Position numbers and translations under genes: made by a program
Origin: Allokutzneria sp. A3M-2-11 16
GTDB taxonomy: Bacteria > Actinomycetota > Actinomycetes > Mycobacteriales > Pseudonocardiaceae
DNA length: 64,000 nucleotides
NCBI RefSeq assembly: GCF_024213555.1
Contig: NZ_JANAVO010000001.1
Span: 1,488,001 to 1,552,000 of the forward strand
Direction of reading: 5' to 3'
Notes under the pieces: generated by a model
Told to the model about the DNA's origin: nothing
Seen by the model: only the letters and a program-made list of their open reading frames with translations
The model's database searches: none
Part shown: one piece after another, positions 41,269 through 48,955 of the stretch
How the letters are laid out: each line of letters starts with the position of its first letter
How positions within the stretch are numbered: the first letter of the stretch is position 1

Positions 41269-41290
41269 AACAGGTGAACGACGGGTGAAC
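41269..41290 (-). promoter_or_regulatory. PHO box (PhoP site) upstream of pstS
   Basis: On the minus strand two 11-bp direct repeats, GTTCACCCGTC and GTTCACCTGTT, run from 41290 to 41269, followed by a degenerate CAGT. GTTCACC repeats at 11-bp spacing are the known PhoP-binding unit in actinobacteria. They precede pstS and confirm Pho-regulon control. Confidence 0.85.
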
Positions 41291-41440
41291 AAGGCACCCG
41301 GAGTGACCATTCCCACGCCATCGGTGCCGTTCCGTGTCTCCCACGTGACCAGCGCGTACGCGTGCCGTGACGGGTCCGTCATCCGGTGTTCCCACGGCTC
41401 CCAGTCTGCGACGAGCCCGCCACCCCCGCGACACAACAAC

Positions 41441-41470
41441 GGGGGTCGTGCTCGATCGAGCACGACCCCC
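41441..41470 (-). terminator. Loop-less 30-bp perfect palindrome after the DUF4190-like gene
   Basis: GGGGGTCGTGCTCGA (41441-41455) is followed directly by its exact complement (41456-41470), 22 bp past the end of the minus-strand gene ending at 41493. It is a strong terminator-type structure, and it also shields the pstS promoter region from read-through. Confidence 0.7.
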
Positions 41471-41492
41471 GTCGCGGAGGTGTTCCGGTGCG

Positions 41493-41834
41493 CTACTGGT
41501 TGGGCAGGTTGCGCAGGATCTCGTTGCCGTTCTCGACGACGTCGTTCCAGGCGGAGAGGTACACGAAGCAGCAGACCAGTCCGACGATCGAGCAGACGAG
41601 CCCGGCGATGGCCAGGCCCTTGTTGTTGGCGACGCCGCTCATCGCCTTGCTCATGCCGACACCCGAGAGCACCGCGCCGATGATGACCAGCGGCCACGCG
41701 ATGATGCCGACGAACGGGATGATGCTGAAGACCAGGCCGATGAGACCGACGACGAAGCCGGCGGTTCCCAGTCCGTTCTGCGGCTGTGCGGGGTATCCGC
41801 CCTGGGGTTGCTGCGGCGGGTAGGGCATGGACAT
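41493..41834 (-). CDS. Small DUF4190-like membrane protein
   Basis: 113 residues from ATG 41834 (GGAAGTGAG upstream); GTG 41846 and ATG 41828 are alternatives. A short Pro/Gln/Tyr-rich cytoplasmic N-terminus (PYPPQQPQGGYPAQPQNG) precedes two long hydrophobic segments, with the typical LGTAGFVVGLIGLVFSIIPF and GLAIAGLVCSIVGLVCCFVY. This is the layout of DUF4190 proteins, which have no known function. A strong hairpin ends its transcript. Confidence 0.85.
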   Translation of the reverse strand: MSMPYPPQQPQGGYPAQPQNGLGTAGFVVGLIGLVFSIIPFVGIIAWPLVIIGAVLSGVGMSKAMSGVANNKGLAIAGLVCSIVGLVCCFVYLSAWNDVVENGNEILRNLPNQ

Positions 41835-41951
41835 GCGTGGACTCACTTCCGAGCGACTGGGGAATCGATCACCGAGGCGGTGAAATTACCGTATGGCCGA
41901 CGACTCCTGTCACAGAATCGCGGGACTCGGTACTCGGCAGCGACCGAACCT

Positions 41952-42854
41952 TCACCCAGCGGCGAACTGCACGTCCGCGTCCCACTTGTCGAAACCCAGC
42001 TTCTCGTAGACCCGGATCGCCGCGGTGTTGACCGCCTCGACGTAGAGCATCACGGCGGGCAGGCCGAGTGAACGCAGGTGGTGCAGCCCGGCGAGGAGCA
42101 GCACGGAGCCCAGGCCGCCGCCCTGCGCGTCCGGGTCGATGCCGACGACGTAGACCTCCCCGATCGGCTCACCGCCGGTGCTCGGCGAGGCGGGGTGCAC
42201 CTTGGTCCAGTGGAAGCCGACGACCTCGCCGTCCCGCTCCGCGAGGAAGAAACCGTTGGCGTCGAACCATTTCTTGGCCTCGCGGGTGCGGACGTCGGCC
42301 TCCGTCCAGCCACCCTGCTCCGGGTGCCAGGAGAACGCGCGGTTGTTGACCGCGACCATGGCGGCCTCGTCCTCGCCGGGCCGGAACGTCCGCAGCACAA
42401 CACCTTCCGGCGTCGCGCGGGTCGGAAGGGGCTCGGCGAGCGAGCGCCGCATCCGCCGGAGCTCGCGGGCGCGGCGCAGTCCGAACTTCTCGGCGAGGTG
42501 CCTGGCGGCGGGCGTTTCCCCGTGCGCCCAGATCCGCAGCTTGGCGCGGTCCGGCACCTTGGCCAGGACGCCGTCGAGCAGTGCGGAGCCGGTGCCGCGG
42601 CGGCGGTGTTCCGGGTGCACGGCGAGTTCGGCGACCGTGTTGCCGTCGTTGTCCACCGCGCGGTCGAGGAAGGCGTAGCCGATGACCGGCCCGCCGTCCC
42701 GCTCGACGGCGACGAGGTGGTCCCCGCCGTCGAGGTTCAGCAGCACGTGCTCGCCGATGGGGGCCCTGCCGTCGACCTCGGCCGCGGCGGCCGCGAGCGC
42801 GCGCACCTGGTCGGACTGTTCGCCGGAGAGCCGTTCCTGCCAGATCAGTTCCAC
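41952..42854 (-). CDS. mshD: Mycothiol synthase
   Basis: 300 residues from GTG 42854, containing two GNAT acetyltransferase domains. The first shows AELAVHPEHRRRGTGSALL. The second shows VYVVGIDPDAQGGGLGSVLL, followed by VMLYVEAVNTAAIRVYEKLG. MshD acetylates the cysteine amine of Cys-GlcN-Ins with acetyl-CoA, the last step of mycothiol synthesis. It lies 25 bp after glnR on the same strand, the same pairing as in mycobacteria. Presence of mshD implies a mycothiol-using actinobacterium. Confidence 0.95.
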   Translation of the reverse strand: MELIWQERLSGEQSDQVRALAAAAAEVDGRAPIGEHVLLNLDGGDHLVAVERDGGPVIGYAFLDRAVDNDGNTVAELAVHPEHRRRGTGSALLDGVLAKVPDRAKLRIWAHGETPAARHLAEKFGLRRARELRRMRRSLAEPLPTRATPEGVVLRTFRPGEDEAAMVAVNNRAFSWHPEQGGWTEADVRTREAKKWFDANGFFLAERDGEVVGFHWTKVHPASPSTGGEPIGEVYVVGIDPDAQGGGLGSVLLLAGLHHLRSLGLPAVMLYVEAVNTAAIRVYEKLGFDKWDADVQFAAG

Positions 42855-42879
42855 GGAACCGACGTTAACCCCTTGGGGC

Positions 42880-43623
42880 TCACAGCGAAGTGGGGATCCG
42901 AGGCATGGGAGTGGCCGGGAGCGAGGTGCGCTGCGGCGAGGAGGACCGCGTCGCCGGGCGGACGAACTTGTAGCCGACGTTGCGCACGGTGCCGATCATC
43001 GTCTCGTGTTCGAGGCCGAGCTTGGCGCGCAGGCGGCGCACGTGCACGTCCACGGTGCGGGTGCCGCCGAAGAAGTCGTAGCCCCAGACCTCCTGGAGCA
43101 GCTGCGCGCGGGTGAAGACCCGGCCCGCGTGCTGCGCGAGGTACTTGAGCAGCTCGAACTCCTTGTAGGTCAGTTCGAGCGCGCGCCCGCGGAGCTTGGC
43201 GGAGTACATGGCCTCGTCGATGACCAGTTCGCCGACCTGGAGCGCGCCGTCGCCGCCCCGGTGCGCGGCGGCCCGGCGACCGCGAACCATCCGCAGGCGG
43301 GCGTCGACCTCGGCGGGGCCGGAGTTCGGCAGCAGGATCTCGTCGACGCCCCAGTCGGCGCTGAGCGCGACCAGGTTGGCCTCGGTCACCACGGCGATCA
43401 CCGGCACGTCGATGCCGCTGCCCGCGAGCAGGCGGCAGAGGCTGCGCGCGCCGACCAGGTCGGTCCGGGCGTCCACGATGACCGCCTCGTGCGGACCGGC
43501 CTCCAGCAGCGCGGAGACGTCCGGGGCGAGGGGGCGGACCTGGTGCGGGAGCAGGGCGAGCGCGGGGAGCACCGACTCGGGGTCGCGGTCGGTGGTCAGC
43601 AGCAGCAGGTCGACGCTCGACAT
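42880..43623 (-). CDS. glnR: OmpR-type orphan regulator, GlnR-like
   Basis: 247 residues from ATG 43623. The receiver-like N-terminal domain ([20 protein letters not shown], then [18 protein letters not shown]) retains the central Asp but has an atypical acidic pocket, and no kinase gene is nearby, as expected for an orphan regulator. The winged helix is strong: [20 protein letters not shown], then [18 protein letters not shown], ending VGYKFVRP. The position next to mshD and near pst/phoU matches glnR, the global nitrogen regulator of actinobacteria. Assignment rests on domain pattern plus synteny. Confidence 0.85.
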   Translation of the reverse strand: MSSVDLLLLTTDRDPESVLPALALLPHQVRPLAPDVSALLEAGPHEAVIVDARTDLVGARSLCRLLAGSGIDVPVIAVVTEANLVALSADWGVDEILLPNSGPAEVDARLRMVRGRRAAAHRGGDGALQVGELVIDEAMYSAKLRGRALELTYKEFELLKYLAQHAGRVFTRAQLLQEVWGYDFFGGTRTVDVHVRRLRAKLGLEHETMIGTVRNVGYKFVRPATRSSSPQRTSLPATPMPRIPTSL

Positions 43624-43708
43624 GGGCGCTCCTCTCGCGCGGGCCGGTCGCGGGCCGCAAGAGTCGGGTCGGCGCCGTTGCCGATGGATGTCGGGGAGGA
43701 TACCGGGC

Positions 43709-44554
43709 GTGCCGCGCACAAACCTAGGCCGCGAAACCCTCGTCACACTGATGACCTCGGATAACGTTCGCCTGCACGCCCGCTTGCACGATTCAGCCGA
43801 ATCCTCCGGTCTGGCCGTCGTCGTGGCACACGGCGTAACACACCACATCGACCAGCCCAACGTCGCGCGGCTGCTGCGCAGGCTCGCGCTGAGGCACACC
43901 GTGCTGGGCTTCGACCTGCGCGGACACGGTCGCTCCGGTGGTTTCTCCACGGTCGGCGACACGGAGATGCACGACGTGGACGCCGCGGTCCGCTACGCGA
44001 GGCAGCGCTACGAGCGGGTCGCGACGCTCGGCATCTCGCTCGGCGCGTCGGTGGTGCTGCGCCACGCCGCGCTCATCGACGCCCCGGACGCCGTGGCCAC
44101 CGTCAGCTGTCCCGCGCGGTGGTGGGTTCGCGAGACGGCGGCCATGCGCCGGGTGCACTGGATGCTGGAGCAGCCGCAGGGGCGGATCGCCGCGCGGCTG
44201 CTCGGGGTCCGGCTCGGCAGGCCGTGGGCGGAGATCCCGGCGTCGCCGGTGGAGGTGGTCAGCCGCGTCCCGCCGGAGAAACTGCTGATCGTGCACGGCG
44301 CGGAGGACCAGTATTTCCCGGCGGAGCACGCCGAGGCGCTGCACCGGGCCACCGGCGGGGAGGCCGACCTCTGGCTCGAACCGGGCATGAGGCACGCTGA
44401 AAGCGCGCTGACGCCACAGCTGGTCGACCGCATCGCTCGGTGGCTGGACGAGCGCACCCGAGGCAACTCCATCGGGGTGCGTCACGTCCCCCTATCGGTA
44501 CCGCGGCCCTCCAGCGGCGGACCGAAGCAAGGATTGGACGGAGAACCCACGTGA
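43709..44554 (+). CDS. Alpha/beta hydrolase
   Basis: 281 residues from GTG 43709 (GGAGGA 8 nt upstream). The fold shows [20 protein letters not shown] (oxyanion region), the nucleophile elbow [13 protein letters not shown], the acid in [15 protein letters not shown] and the His in GMRHAESAL. It is a complete soluble esterase/lipase-like enzyme of unknown substrate. Its stop overlaps the GTG of the LmeA-like gene (GTGA), so the two are translationally coupled and may share an envelope-lipid role. Confidence 0.9.
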   Translation: MPRTNLGRETLVTLMTSDNVRLHARLHDSAESSGLAVVVAHGVTHHIDQPNVARLLRRLALRHTVLGFDLRGHGRSGGFSTVGDTEMHDVDAAVRYARQRYERVATLGISLGASVVLRHAALIDAPDAVATVSCPARWWVRETAAMRRVHWMLEQPQGRIAARLLGVRLGRPWAEIPASPVEVVSRVPPEKLLIVHGAEDQYFPAEHAEALHRATGGEADLWLEPGMRHAESALTPQLVDRIARWLDERTRGNSIGVRHVPLSVPRPSSGGPKQGLDGEPT

Positions 44555-45393
44555 AGAAGCTGGTCATCAGCCTGGTAGTCGTACTGGGCCTGTTCGTGGT
44601 CGCCGACTACGCCATCGCGGCGACCGCCGAGTACCAGTTGTCGCAGCGGATGCGGACCCAGCTCAACATCACCGAGGACCCGCACGTCCGGATCAACGGC
44701 TTCCCGTTCATCTACCAGGCGCTCACCGGCGACTACCCCAATGTGGAGATCCGCGCGGTCGGCGTGCCGCTGACCAAGGACGGCAAGATCAAGGTCGAGG
44801 GCGAGGTCCGGCTGCGGCACGCCCGCGCCCCCCTCTCCGACCTGATCTCCGGCAACACCCAGGACATGCGGGTGGACGAGGTGCTCGGCGCGGTCAAGGT
44901 CACCGCGAGCGATGTCGGCAAGTTGATCGGCATCCCGGACCTGAAGATCGAGAACCCCACCCAGGAGGAGCTGAACAAGCTCCAGAACGACGTCAACCGG
45001 GTCAAGGAGCAGGAGGAGCCGAGGCCCCCGCTCGCCGGGACCGTGCAGGACGAGGAGAAGCGCAAGGCCCTGGTCCGGCTGACCGGCAGCACCACCATCG
45101 CCGGGATCAAGACCGAGATCACCGTGCTCGGCGTGATCCAGATCGTCGAGGGCCAGATCGAGATCAAGCCCCACACGCTGCGGCTGGGCAACGCCAAGTC
45201 CGGCGGTGACGTCACGCTGCCGCCCGCGATCGAACGCGCCGCACGGGCCGCCTTCACCACCCGGGTCAACCTCGGCGCGCTGCCGTTCACCGTGGTGCCG
45301 ACCGCGGTCCGGGTTGAACTGAACCAGCTGGTGATGGAGGCTCTGGCCAAGGACGTGCACCTGCGCACCCTCACCGGGCGCATGGGGCAGTGA
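44551..45393 (+). CDS. DUF2993 protein, LmeA-like phospholipid-binding envelope protein
   Basis: 280 residues from GTG 44551, coupled to the hydrolase gene. An N-terminal hydrophobic segment ([20 protein letters not shown]) acts as signal or anchor; the rest is exported. The DUF2993 fold is recognisable (VRINGFPFIYQALTGDYPNV, then DVTLPPAIERAARAAFT). The mycobacterial counterpart at the same locus (Rv0817c, LmeA) binds phospholipid and supports lipomannan elongation. A similar role here is inferred from family and synteny. Confidence 0.87.
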   Translation: MKKLVISLVVVLGLFVVADYAIAATAEYQLSQRMRTQLNITEDPHVRINGFPFIYQALTGDYPNVEIRAVGVPLTKDGKIKVEGEVRLRHARAPLSDLISGNTQDMRVDEVLGAVKVTASDVGKLIGIPDLKIENPTQEELNKLQNDVNRVKEQEEPRPPLAGTVQDEEKRKALVRLTGSTTIAGIKTEITVLGVIQIVEGQIEIKPHTLRLGNAKSGGDVTLPPAIERAARAAFTTRVNLGALPFTVVPTAVRVELNQLVMEALAKDVHLRTLTGRMGQ

Positions 45394-45411
45394 CCTTCTA
45401 GTTCCTCGGCG

Positions 45412-45849
45412 GTGACGATGACGGGTTTCGTCGTTGTACTGGTCGCGATCGTCGTGACGGTCGCGATCGGCCTGCTCTACCGCGTGCTCAACGGACGGGT
45501 CAGGGAGAAGGCGCGGCCGGTCGAGGTCGCGCTGCCCACGCCGGTGCGCACCGCGCTGGACTCGGCCCCGGAGACCGGCTCCCCGGTCACCCTGCTCCAG
45601 TTCTCCACCACCTTCTGCGCGCCCTGCCGCCACGCGCGGGTGCTGCTCACCGACCTCGCCGGGAGCACCGAGGGGCTGCGGCACGTCGAGTTCGACCTCA
45701 CCGTGCACCCCGAGGTGGCCGGGGAGCTGGGCGTGCTGCGCACCCCGACCACGCTCGCGCTCGCTCCCGACGGGCGGGAGTTGCTGCGGGTCAGCGGGCT
45801 GCCGAAACGGGACGCGCTGGTCACCGCGCTGCGCCCGCACCTGCCTTAG
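45412..45849 (+). CDS. Thioredoxin-family membrane-anchored protein (ThiX-like)
   Basis: 145 residues from GTG 45412; ATG 45418 is also possible. One N-terminal helix (GFVVVLVAIVVTVAIGLL) precedes an extracytoplasmic thioredoxin-like domain with the active site FCAPCRHAR and the cis-Pro loop LGVLRTPTTLAL. The position corresponds to thiX (Rv0816c). It probably exchanges disulfides outside the membrane and lies just ahead of the sulfurtransferase operon. Confidence 0.88.
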   Translation: MTMTGFVVVLVAIVVTVAIGLLYRVLNGRVREKARPVEVALPTPVRTALDSAPETGSPVTLLQFSTTFCAPCRHARVLLTDLAGSTEGLRHVEFDLTVHPEVAGELGVLRTPTTLALAPDGRELLRVSGLPKRDALVTALRPHLP

Positions 45850-45915
45850 TCCCATCGAGTCCCACTGGATGGACGCCCTTCCCGGAGCGCGGGCGTTCGG
45901 AGTAGCCTCGCCGAC

Positions 45916-45987
45916 ATGTACGTATGGCTGACCAAGCGACGCGTGGTGGACCACTGCCGCGTGCGCAGCAGCCTGTGTCGCCTCTGA
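45916..45987 (+). CDS. Cys-containing leader peptide for the sulfurtransferase operon
   Basis: A 23-residue ORF beginning MYVWLTKRRVVDHC and ending SSLCRL. TAGCCT (45903-45908) ends 7 nt before the ATG, so it is leaderless. Leaderless short ORFs with Cys codons upstream of the DUF4395/sulfurtransferase/DUF1416 operon are known in mycobacteria as cysteine-responsive attenuators, and an RR-VD-C-RV pattern is typical of actinobacterial sulfur-gene leaders. Two Cys codons sit near the stop. A hairpin follows at 45990-46031. Confidence 0.8.
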   Translation: MYVWLTKRRVVDHCRVRSSLCRL

Positions 45988-45989
45988 CG

Positions 45990-46031
45990 GGCGGTTGCTG
46001 ACGGCTGCGCCGAGCGCGCCGGGAAACCGCC
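45990..46031 (+). promoter_or_regulatory. Possible attenuator hairpin after the leader peptide
   Basis: GGCGGTT (45990-45996) can pair with AACCGCC (46025-46031) right after the leader stop codon. A second small stem GACT / AGTC lies just before the AGGAGG of the DUF4395 gene. Ribosome stalling at the leader Cys codons could shift the balance between such folds. Confidence 0.45.
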
Positions 46032-46071
46032 TCTGACGGACTCTTTTCGCAGTCGAGTCAGGAGGCAAGTC

Positions 46072-46494
46072 GTGTCCGTAGACCCACCGGTCGATCCCCG
46101 AGGTCCCCGCTTCTCGGCGTGGATGACCAGCCTGGTGCTGGTGCTGGTGCTGGTCACCGGGGTGTGGCAGCTGCTGGCCGCGCAGACGGTGATCTTCGCG
46201 ATGTGCGCGTTCGTCAGCCTGCGGCTCAACCCCTACGGCCAGCTCTACCGCACGGCCGTGCAGCCGCGGCTGAAGCCGACGACCGAGCGCGAGGAGTCGG
46301 CGCCGCTGCGGTTCGCCCAGGGCGTCGGGTTCGTCTTCACCCTGGTCGGCACGATCGGCTACGCCTCCGGCCTGACCACCCTCGGCCTCGCGGCCACCGC
46401 GGCGGCACTGGTCGCGGCGCTGCTCAACGCGGCGTTCGGGCTCTGCCTCGGCTGCGAGATGTACCTGCTGCTGCGCCGTTTCCGCGCGGCCTGA
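46072..46494 (+). CDS. DUF4395 membrane protein
   Basis: 140 residues from GTG 46072 (AGGAGG upstream). Four hydrophobic segments carry the conserved Cys-bearing elements VIFAMCAFVSLRLNPYG and FGLCLGCEMYLLLRR. DUF4395 proteins are usually found next to sulfurtransferases or thioredoxins and may move or hold sulfur species at the membrane. The gene follows the Cys-containing leader peptide and precedes the sulfurtransferase by 52 bp. It is the first full-length gene of the operon. Confidence 0.9.
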   Translation: MSVDPPVDPRGPRFSAWMTSLVLVLVLVTGVWQLLAAQTVIFAMCAFVSLRLNPYGQLYRTAVQPRLKPTTEREESAPLRFAQGVGFVFTLVGTIGYASGLTTLGLAATAAALVAALLNAAFGLCLGCEMYLLLRRFRAA

Positions 46495-46546
46495 ACACCC
46501 ATCCCCAACTGTCCCAAGTAGACGGAACTGTCACGAGGAGCGCTCG

Positions 46547-47389
46547 ATGAGCCGTGAGAACGTCCTGGTCTCGGCCGAATGGGCCGAGCAGAACCTCGAC
46601 GCCGAAGGGGTGGTGTTCGTCGAGGTCGACGAGGACACCGCCGCCTACGACACCGGGCACATCCCCGGCGCGATCAAGATCGACTGGAAGCAGGACCTCC
46701 AGGACCCGGTGCGCCGCGACTTCGTCGACCGCGAGGGCTTCGAGAAGCTGTTGTCCGCCAAGGGAATCTCCAACGACAACACGGTGATCCTCTACGGCGG
46801 CAACAACAACTGGTTCGCCGCCTACGCCTACTGGTACTTCAAGCTCTACGGCCACGCCGACGTGAAGCTGCTCGACGGCGGCCGCAAGAAGTGGGAGCTG
46901 GACGGTCGCCCGCTGGACAAGGACGACGTCCAGCGGACCGGGACCAGCTACTCCGCGGCCGAGCCGGACACCTCGCTGCGCGCGTTCCGCCGCGAGGTCG
47001 AGGACTCGATCGGCAAGAAGAACTACGTCGACGTGCGCTCCCCCGACGAGTTCTCCGGCAAGCTGGCCGCGCCCGCGCACCTGCCGCAGGAGCAGGCGCA
47101 GCGGCCCGGCCACATCCCCGGCGCGCTGAACGTGCCGTGGAGCAAGGCGGCCAACGAGGACGGCACCTTCAAGAAGGACGAGGAGCTGCGCGAGCTGTAC
47201 AAGGCGGAGGGCCTGGACGAGTCCAAGGCCACCATCGCGTACTGCCGCATCGGCGAGCGGTCCTCGCACACCTGGTTCGTGCTGCGCGAGCTGCTCGGTT
47301 ACTCCGACGTGAAGAACTACGACGGTTCCTGGACCGAGTACGGCTCGCTCGTCGGCGTGCCGATCGAGCTCGGCGCGGGCAAGAAGTAA
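46547..47389 (+). CDS. sseA: Thiosulfate sulfurtransferase (rhodanese)
   Basis: 280 residues from ATG 46547. Two rhodanese domains: the inactive N-terminal one (FVEVDEDTAAYDTGHIPGAI) and the catalytic C-terminal one with Cys233 in IAYCRIGERSSHTWF and VDVRSPDEFSGK. It transfers sulfur from thiosulfate or 3-mercaptopyruvate to thiol acceptors. It is the homologue of mycobacterial CysA2/CysA3, with DUF1416 directly downstream as in those species. Expression is probably tuned by the leader peptide at 45916. Confidence 0.95.
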   Translation: MSRENVLVSAEWAEQNLDAEGVVFVEVDEDTAAYDTGHIPGAIKIDWKQDLQDPVRRDFVDREGFEKLLSAKGISNDNTVILYGGNNNWFAAYAYWYFKLYGHADVKLLDGGRKKWELDGRPLDKDDVQRTGTSYSAAEPDTSLRAFRREVEDSIGKKNYVDVRSPDEFSGKLAAPAHLPQEQAQRPGHIPGALNVPWSKAANEDGTFKKDEELRELYKAEGLDESKATIAYCRIGERSSHTWFVLRELLGYSDVKNYDGSWTEYGSLVGVPIELGAGKK

Positions 47390-47400
47390 GGAGCGAGGAC

Positions 47401-47706
47401 ATGAGCAGCTGCGGAGCCCCCGCCCAGACGGCGACCCTGCCCGCCAACATCGATCCCGGCAAGGAGGTCGTGCTCTCCGGGCGCGTGCTCTCCTCCGGTG
47501 CCCCGGTCGGCGGCGCGTTCGTGCGCCTGCTCGACTCCGATGGCGAGTTCACCGCCGAGGTCGTCTCCTCCGAGGGCGGCGACTTCCGGTTCTTCGCCGC
47601 GCCCGGCTCGTGGACGGTGCGCGCGCTGCACCGCTCGGGCAACGGCGAGGTGTCGGTGAGCGCCGACGGTCCCGGACTACACACCCTTGAGGTCGCGGTC
47701 TCCTAG
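47401..47706 (+). CDS. sseC: DUF1416 protein (SseC-like)
   Basis: 101 residues from ATG 47401, 11 bp after the sulfurtransferase stop. A beta-rich Ig-like domain (KEVVLSGRVLSSGAPVGGAF, then GGDFRFFAAPGSWTVRALH) is preceded by a Cys-containing start (SSCGAP). SseC-like proteins always accompany CysA2-type sulfurtransferases in actinobacteria and may help thiosulfate formation or transfer. A strong terminator follows. Confidence 0.92.
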   Translation: MSSCGAPAQTATLPANIDPGKEVVLSGRVLSSGAPVGGAFVRLLDSDGEFTAEVVSSEGGDFRFFAAPGSWTVRALHRSGNGEVSVSADGPGLHTLEVAVS

Positions 47707-47720
47707 ACCACTCTGAGAAG

Positions 47721-47764
47721 TTCGGCCCCGTTCCGCTGCATCGGAACGGGGTCGAACTCTTTTC
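47721..47764 (+). terminator. Rho-independent terminator of the sulfurtransferase operon
   Basis: TTCGGCCCCGTTCCG (47721-47735) pairs with CGGAACGGGGTCGAA (47742-47756) with one wobble and a 6-nt loop. It is followed by CTCTTTT. Confidence 0.88.
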
Positions 47765-47896
47765 CTGTCAAGGCAATCACTTCCCCGCCGCAGCCGGAGC
47801 GCGGTCTCCGTCAGCGGCCGGTGGGGTTGTTGATCCTCGTCACTCGGTGGGGGTGGGGCGGCACGGACGCCCCACCCCCGGCGTTAAGCTCAGGCG

Positions 47897-47995
47897 GTGG
47901 AATGGTTCTTTACCGGGCTGATCGGGCTGGCCGCGCTGCTGACACTGTGGTTCGCCGGCTACGTCGTCTACCGGCTCTACGCTGACCAGCGCTGA
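47897..47995 (+). CDS. 32-residue single-pass small membrane protein
   Basis: GTG 47897 to TGA 47995. TAAGCT (47885-47890) ends 6 nt before the GTG, so it fits the leaderless pattern of the window. The peptide begins with an amphipathic MEWFFTG. One hydrophobic helix (LIGLAALLTLWFAGYVV) follows, and it ends with a positive/polar tail (YRLYADQR). It is separated from the upstream operon by a terminator and starts its own transcript, 17 bp ahead of the nitrobindin gene. No family is known to me. Support is coding pattern plus promoter spacing. Confidence 0.6.
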   Translation: MEWFFTGLIGLAALLTLWFAGYVVYRLYADQR

Positions 47996-48012
47996 CGAGT
48001 GAATCGCAGGAC

Positions 48013-48663
48013 ATGACCCAGACTCCCCCCGAGCCGACCCCGGGCGCCGTTCCCGGGAGCGGTGACGCCGCAGTACGCGCCGCCGCCGAGCGCGCCGAGT
48101 ACACCCGCGACCGCAACCTGCCGCAGTTCGAGGACATGCCCATCGAGGGCGATACCGCGAACCTGCGCCTGGGCCCCAACCTGCACGACGCGTGCCTGGA
48201 CCTGCTGCCGCTGATCGGCGTGTGGCGGGGCGAGGGCGAGGTCGTCTACCCGACGATCGAGGGCCCGTACCGCTTCGGCCAGCAGGTGACCTTCGCCCAC
48301 GACGGGCGGCCCTTCGTCCACTACGAGGCGCGGTCCTGGCTGCTGAACGAGGCCGGTGAGGTGATCCGCCCGGCAGCACGGGAAACCGGCTTCTGGCGCC
48401 CGCAGGCCGACGAGACGATCGAGGTGCTGCTCACCCACTCCTCGGGCATCGTCGAGATCTACTACGGCAAGCCGATGAGCCAGACCGCGTGGGAGTTCGG
48501 CACCGACATCGTGATGCGCACCGCCACGGCCAAGGAGGTCAACGCGGCGCAGCGGCTCTACGGCGTCGTCGAGGGCGACCTCGCCTACGTCGAGGAGCGC
48601 GCGATGGCGGGCCAGCCCATGCAGCCGCACACCTCCGCCCGCCTCACCCGAGTCGTCGGCTGA
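48013..48663 (+). CDS. Nitrobindin / FABP-like heme protein (peroxynitrite isomerase family)
   Basis: 216 residues from ATG 48013. The ten-strand beta-barrel of the THAP4/nitrobindin family is recognisable from GVWRGEGEVVYPTIEGPYRF (GxWxGxG heme-pocket motif) and the C-terminal MQPHTSARLTR, which should supply the heme-ligating His. These ferric heme proteins isomerise peroxynitrite to nitrate and bind NO. The locus corresponds to Rv0813c. The N-terminal 40 residues are Pro/Ala-rich and probably disordered. A strong terminator follows. Confidence 0.92.
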   Translation: MTQTPPEPTPGAVPGSGDAAVRAAAERAEYTRDRNLPQFEDMPIEGDTANLRLGPNLHDACLDLLPLIGVWRGEGEVVYPTIEGPYRFGQQVTFAHDGRPFVHYEARSWLLNEAGEVIRPAARETGFWRPQADETIEVLLTHSSGIVEIYYGKPMSQTAWEFGTDIVMRTATAKEVNAAQRLYGVVEGDLAYVEERAMAGQPMQPHTSARLTRVVG

Positions 48664-48676
48664 GGCCGCCCTTCGG

Positions 48677-48715
48677 CCCTCGCCGCACGTGAATTCCGTG
48701 CGGCGAGGGTTTTTT
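48677..48715 (+). terminator. Rho-independent terminator after nitrobindin
   Basis: CCCTCGCCGCACG (48677-48689) pairs perfectly with CGTGCGGCGAGGG (48697-48709) across a 7-nt loop and is followed by TTTTTT. Confidence 0.93.
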
Positions 48716-48955
48716 CTGTGCGGCGAGTCAGGTGACAATCGGTTGCATTCCATCAATACGAGTTTTTGTCACACGAATGAGCGATCCTTCCGTCACATTC
48801 TTCGCCCGACCCCGAATCGCGGATTCGCTCACCGCGCCTGATTCTCGTACTCTCCTCACGAAAGGCGGAGCAAGGTCAATAATTCCTCAGCGCCTCCGTG
48901 CGGAGAAGCAGATCTCCCGGATGACACGCACGGAATCCCTCGCATCCTGTACTCA

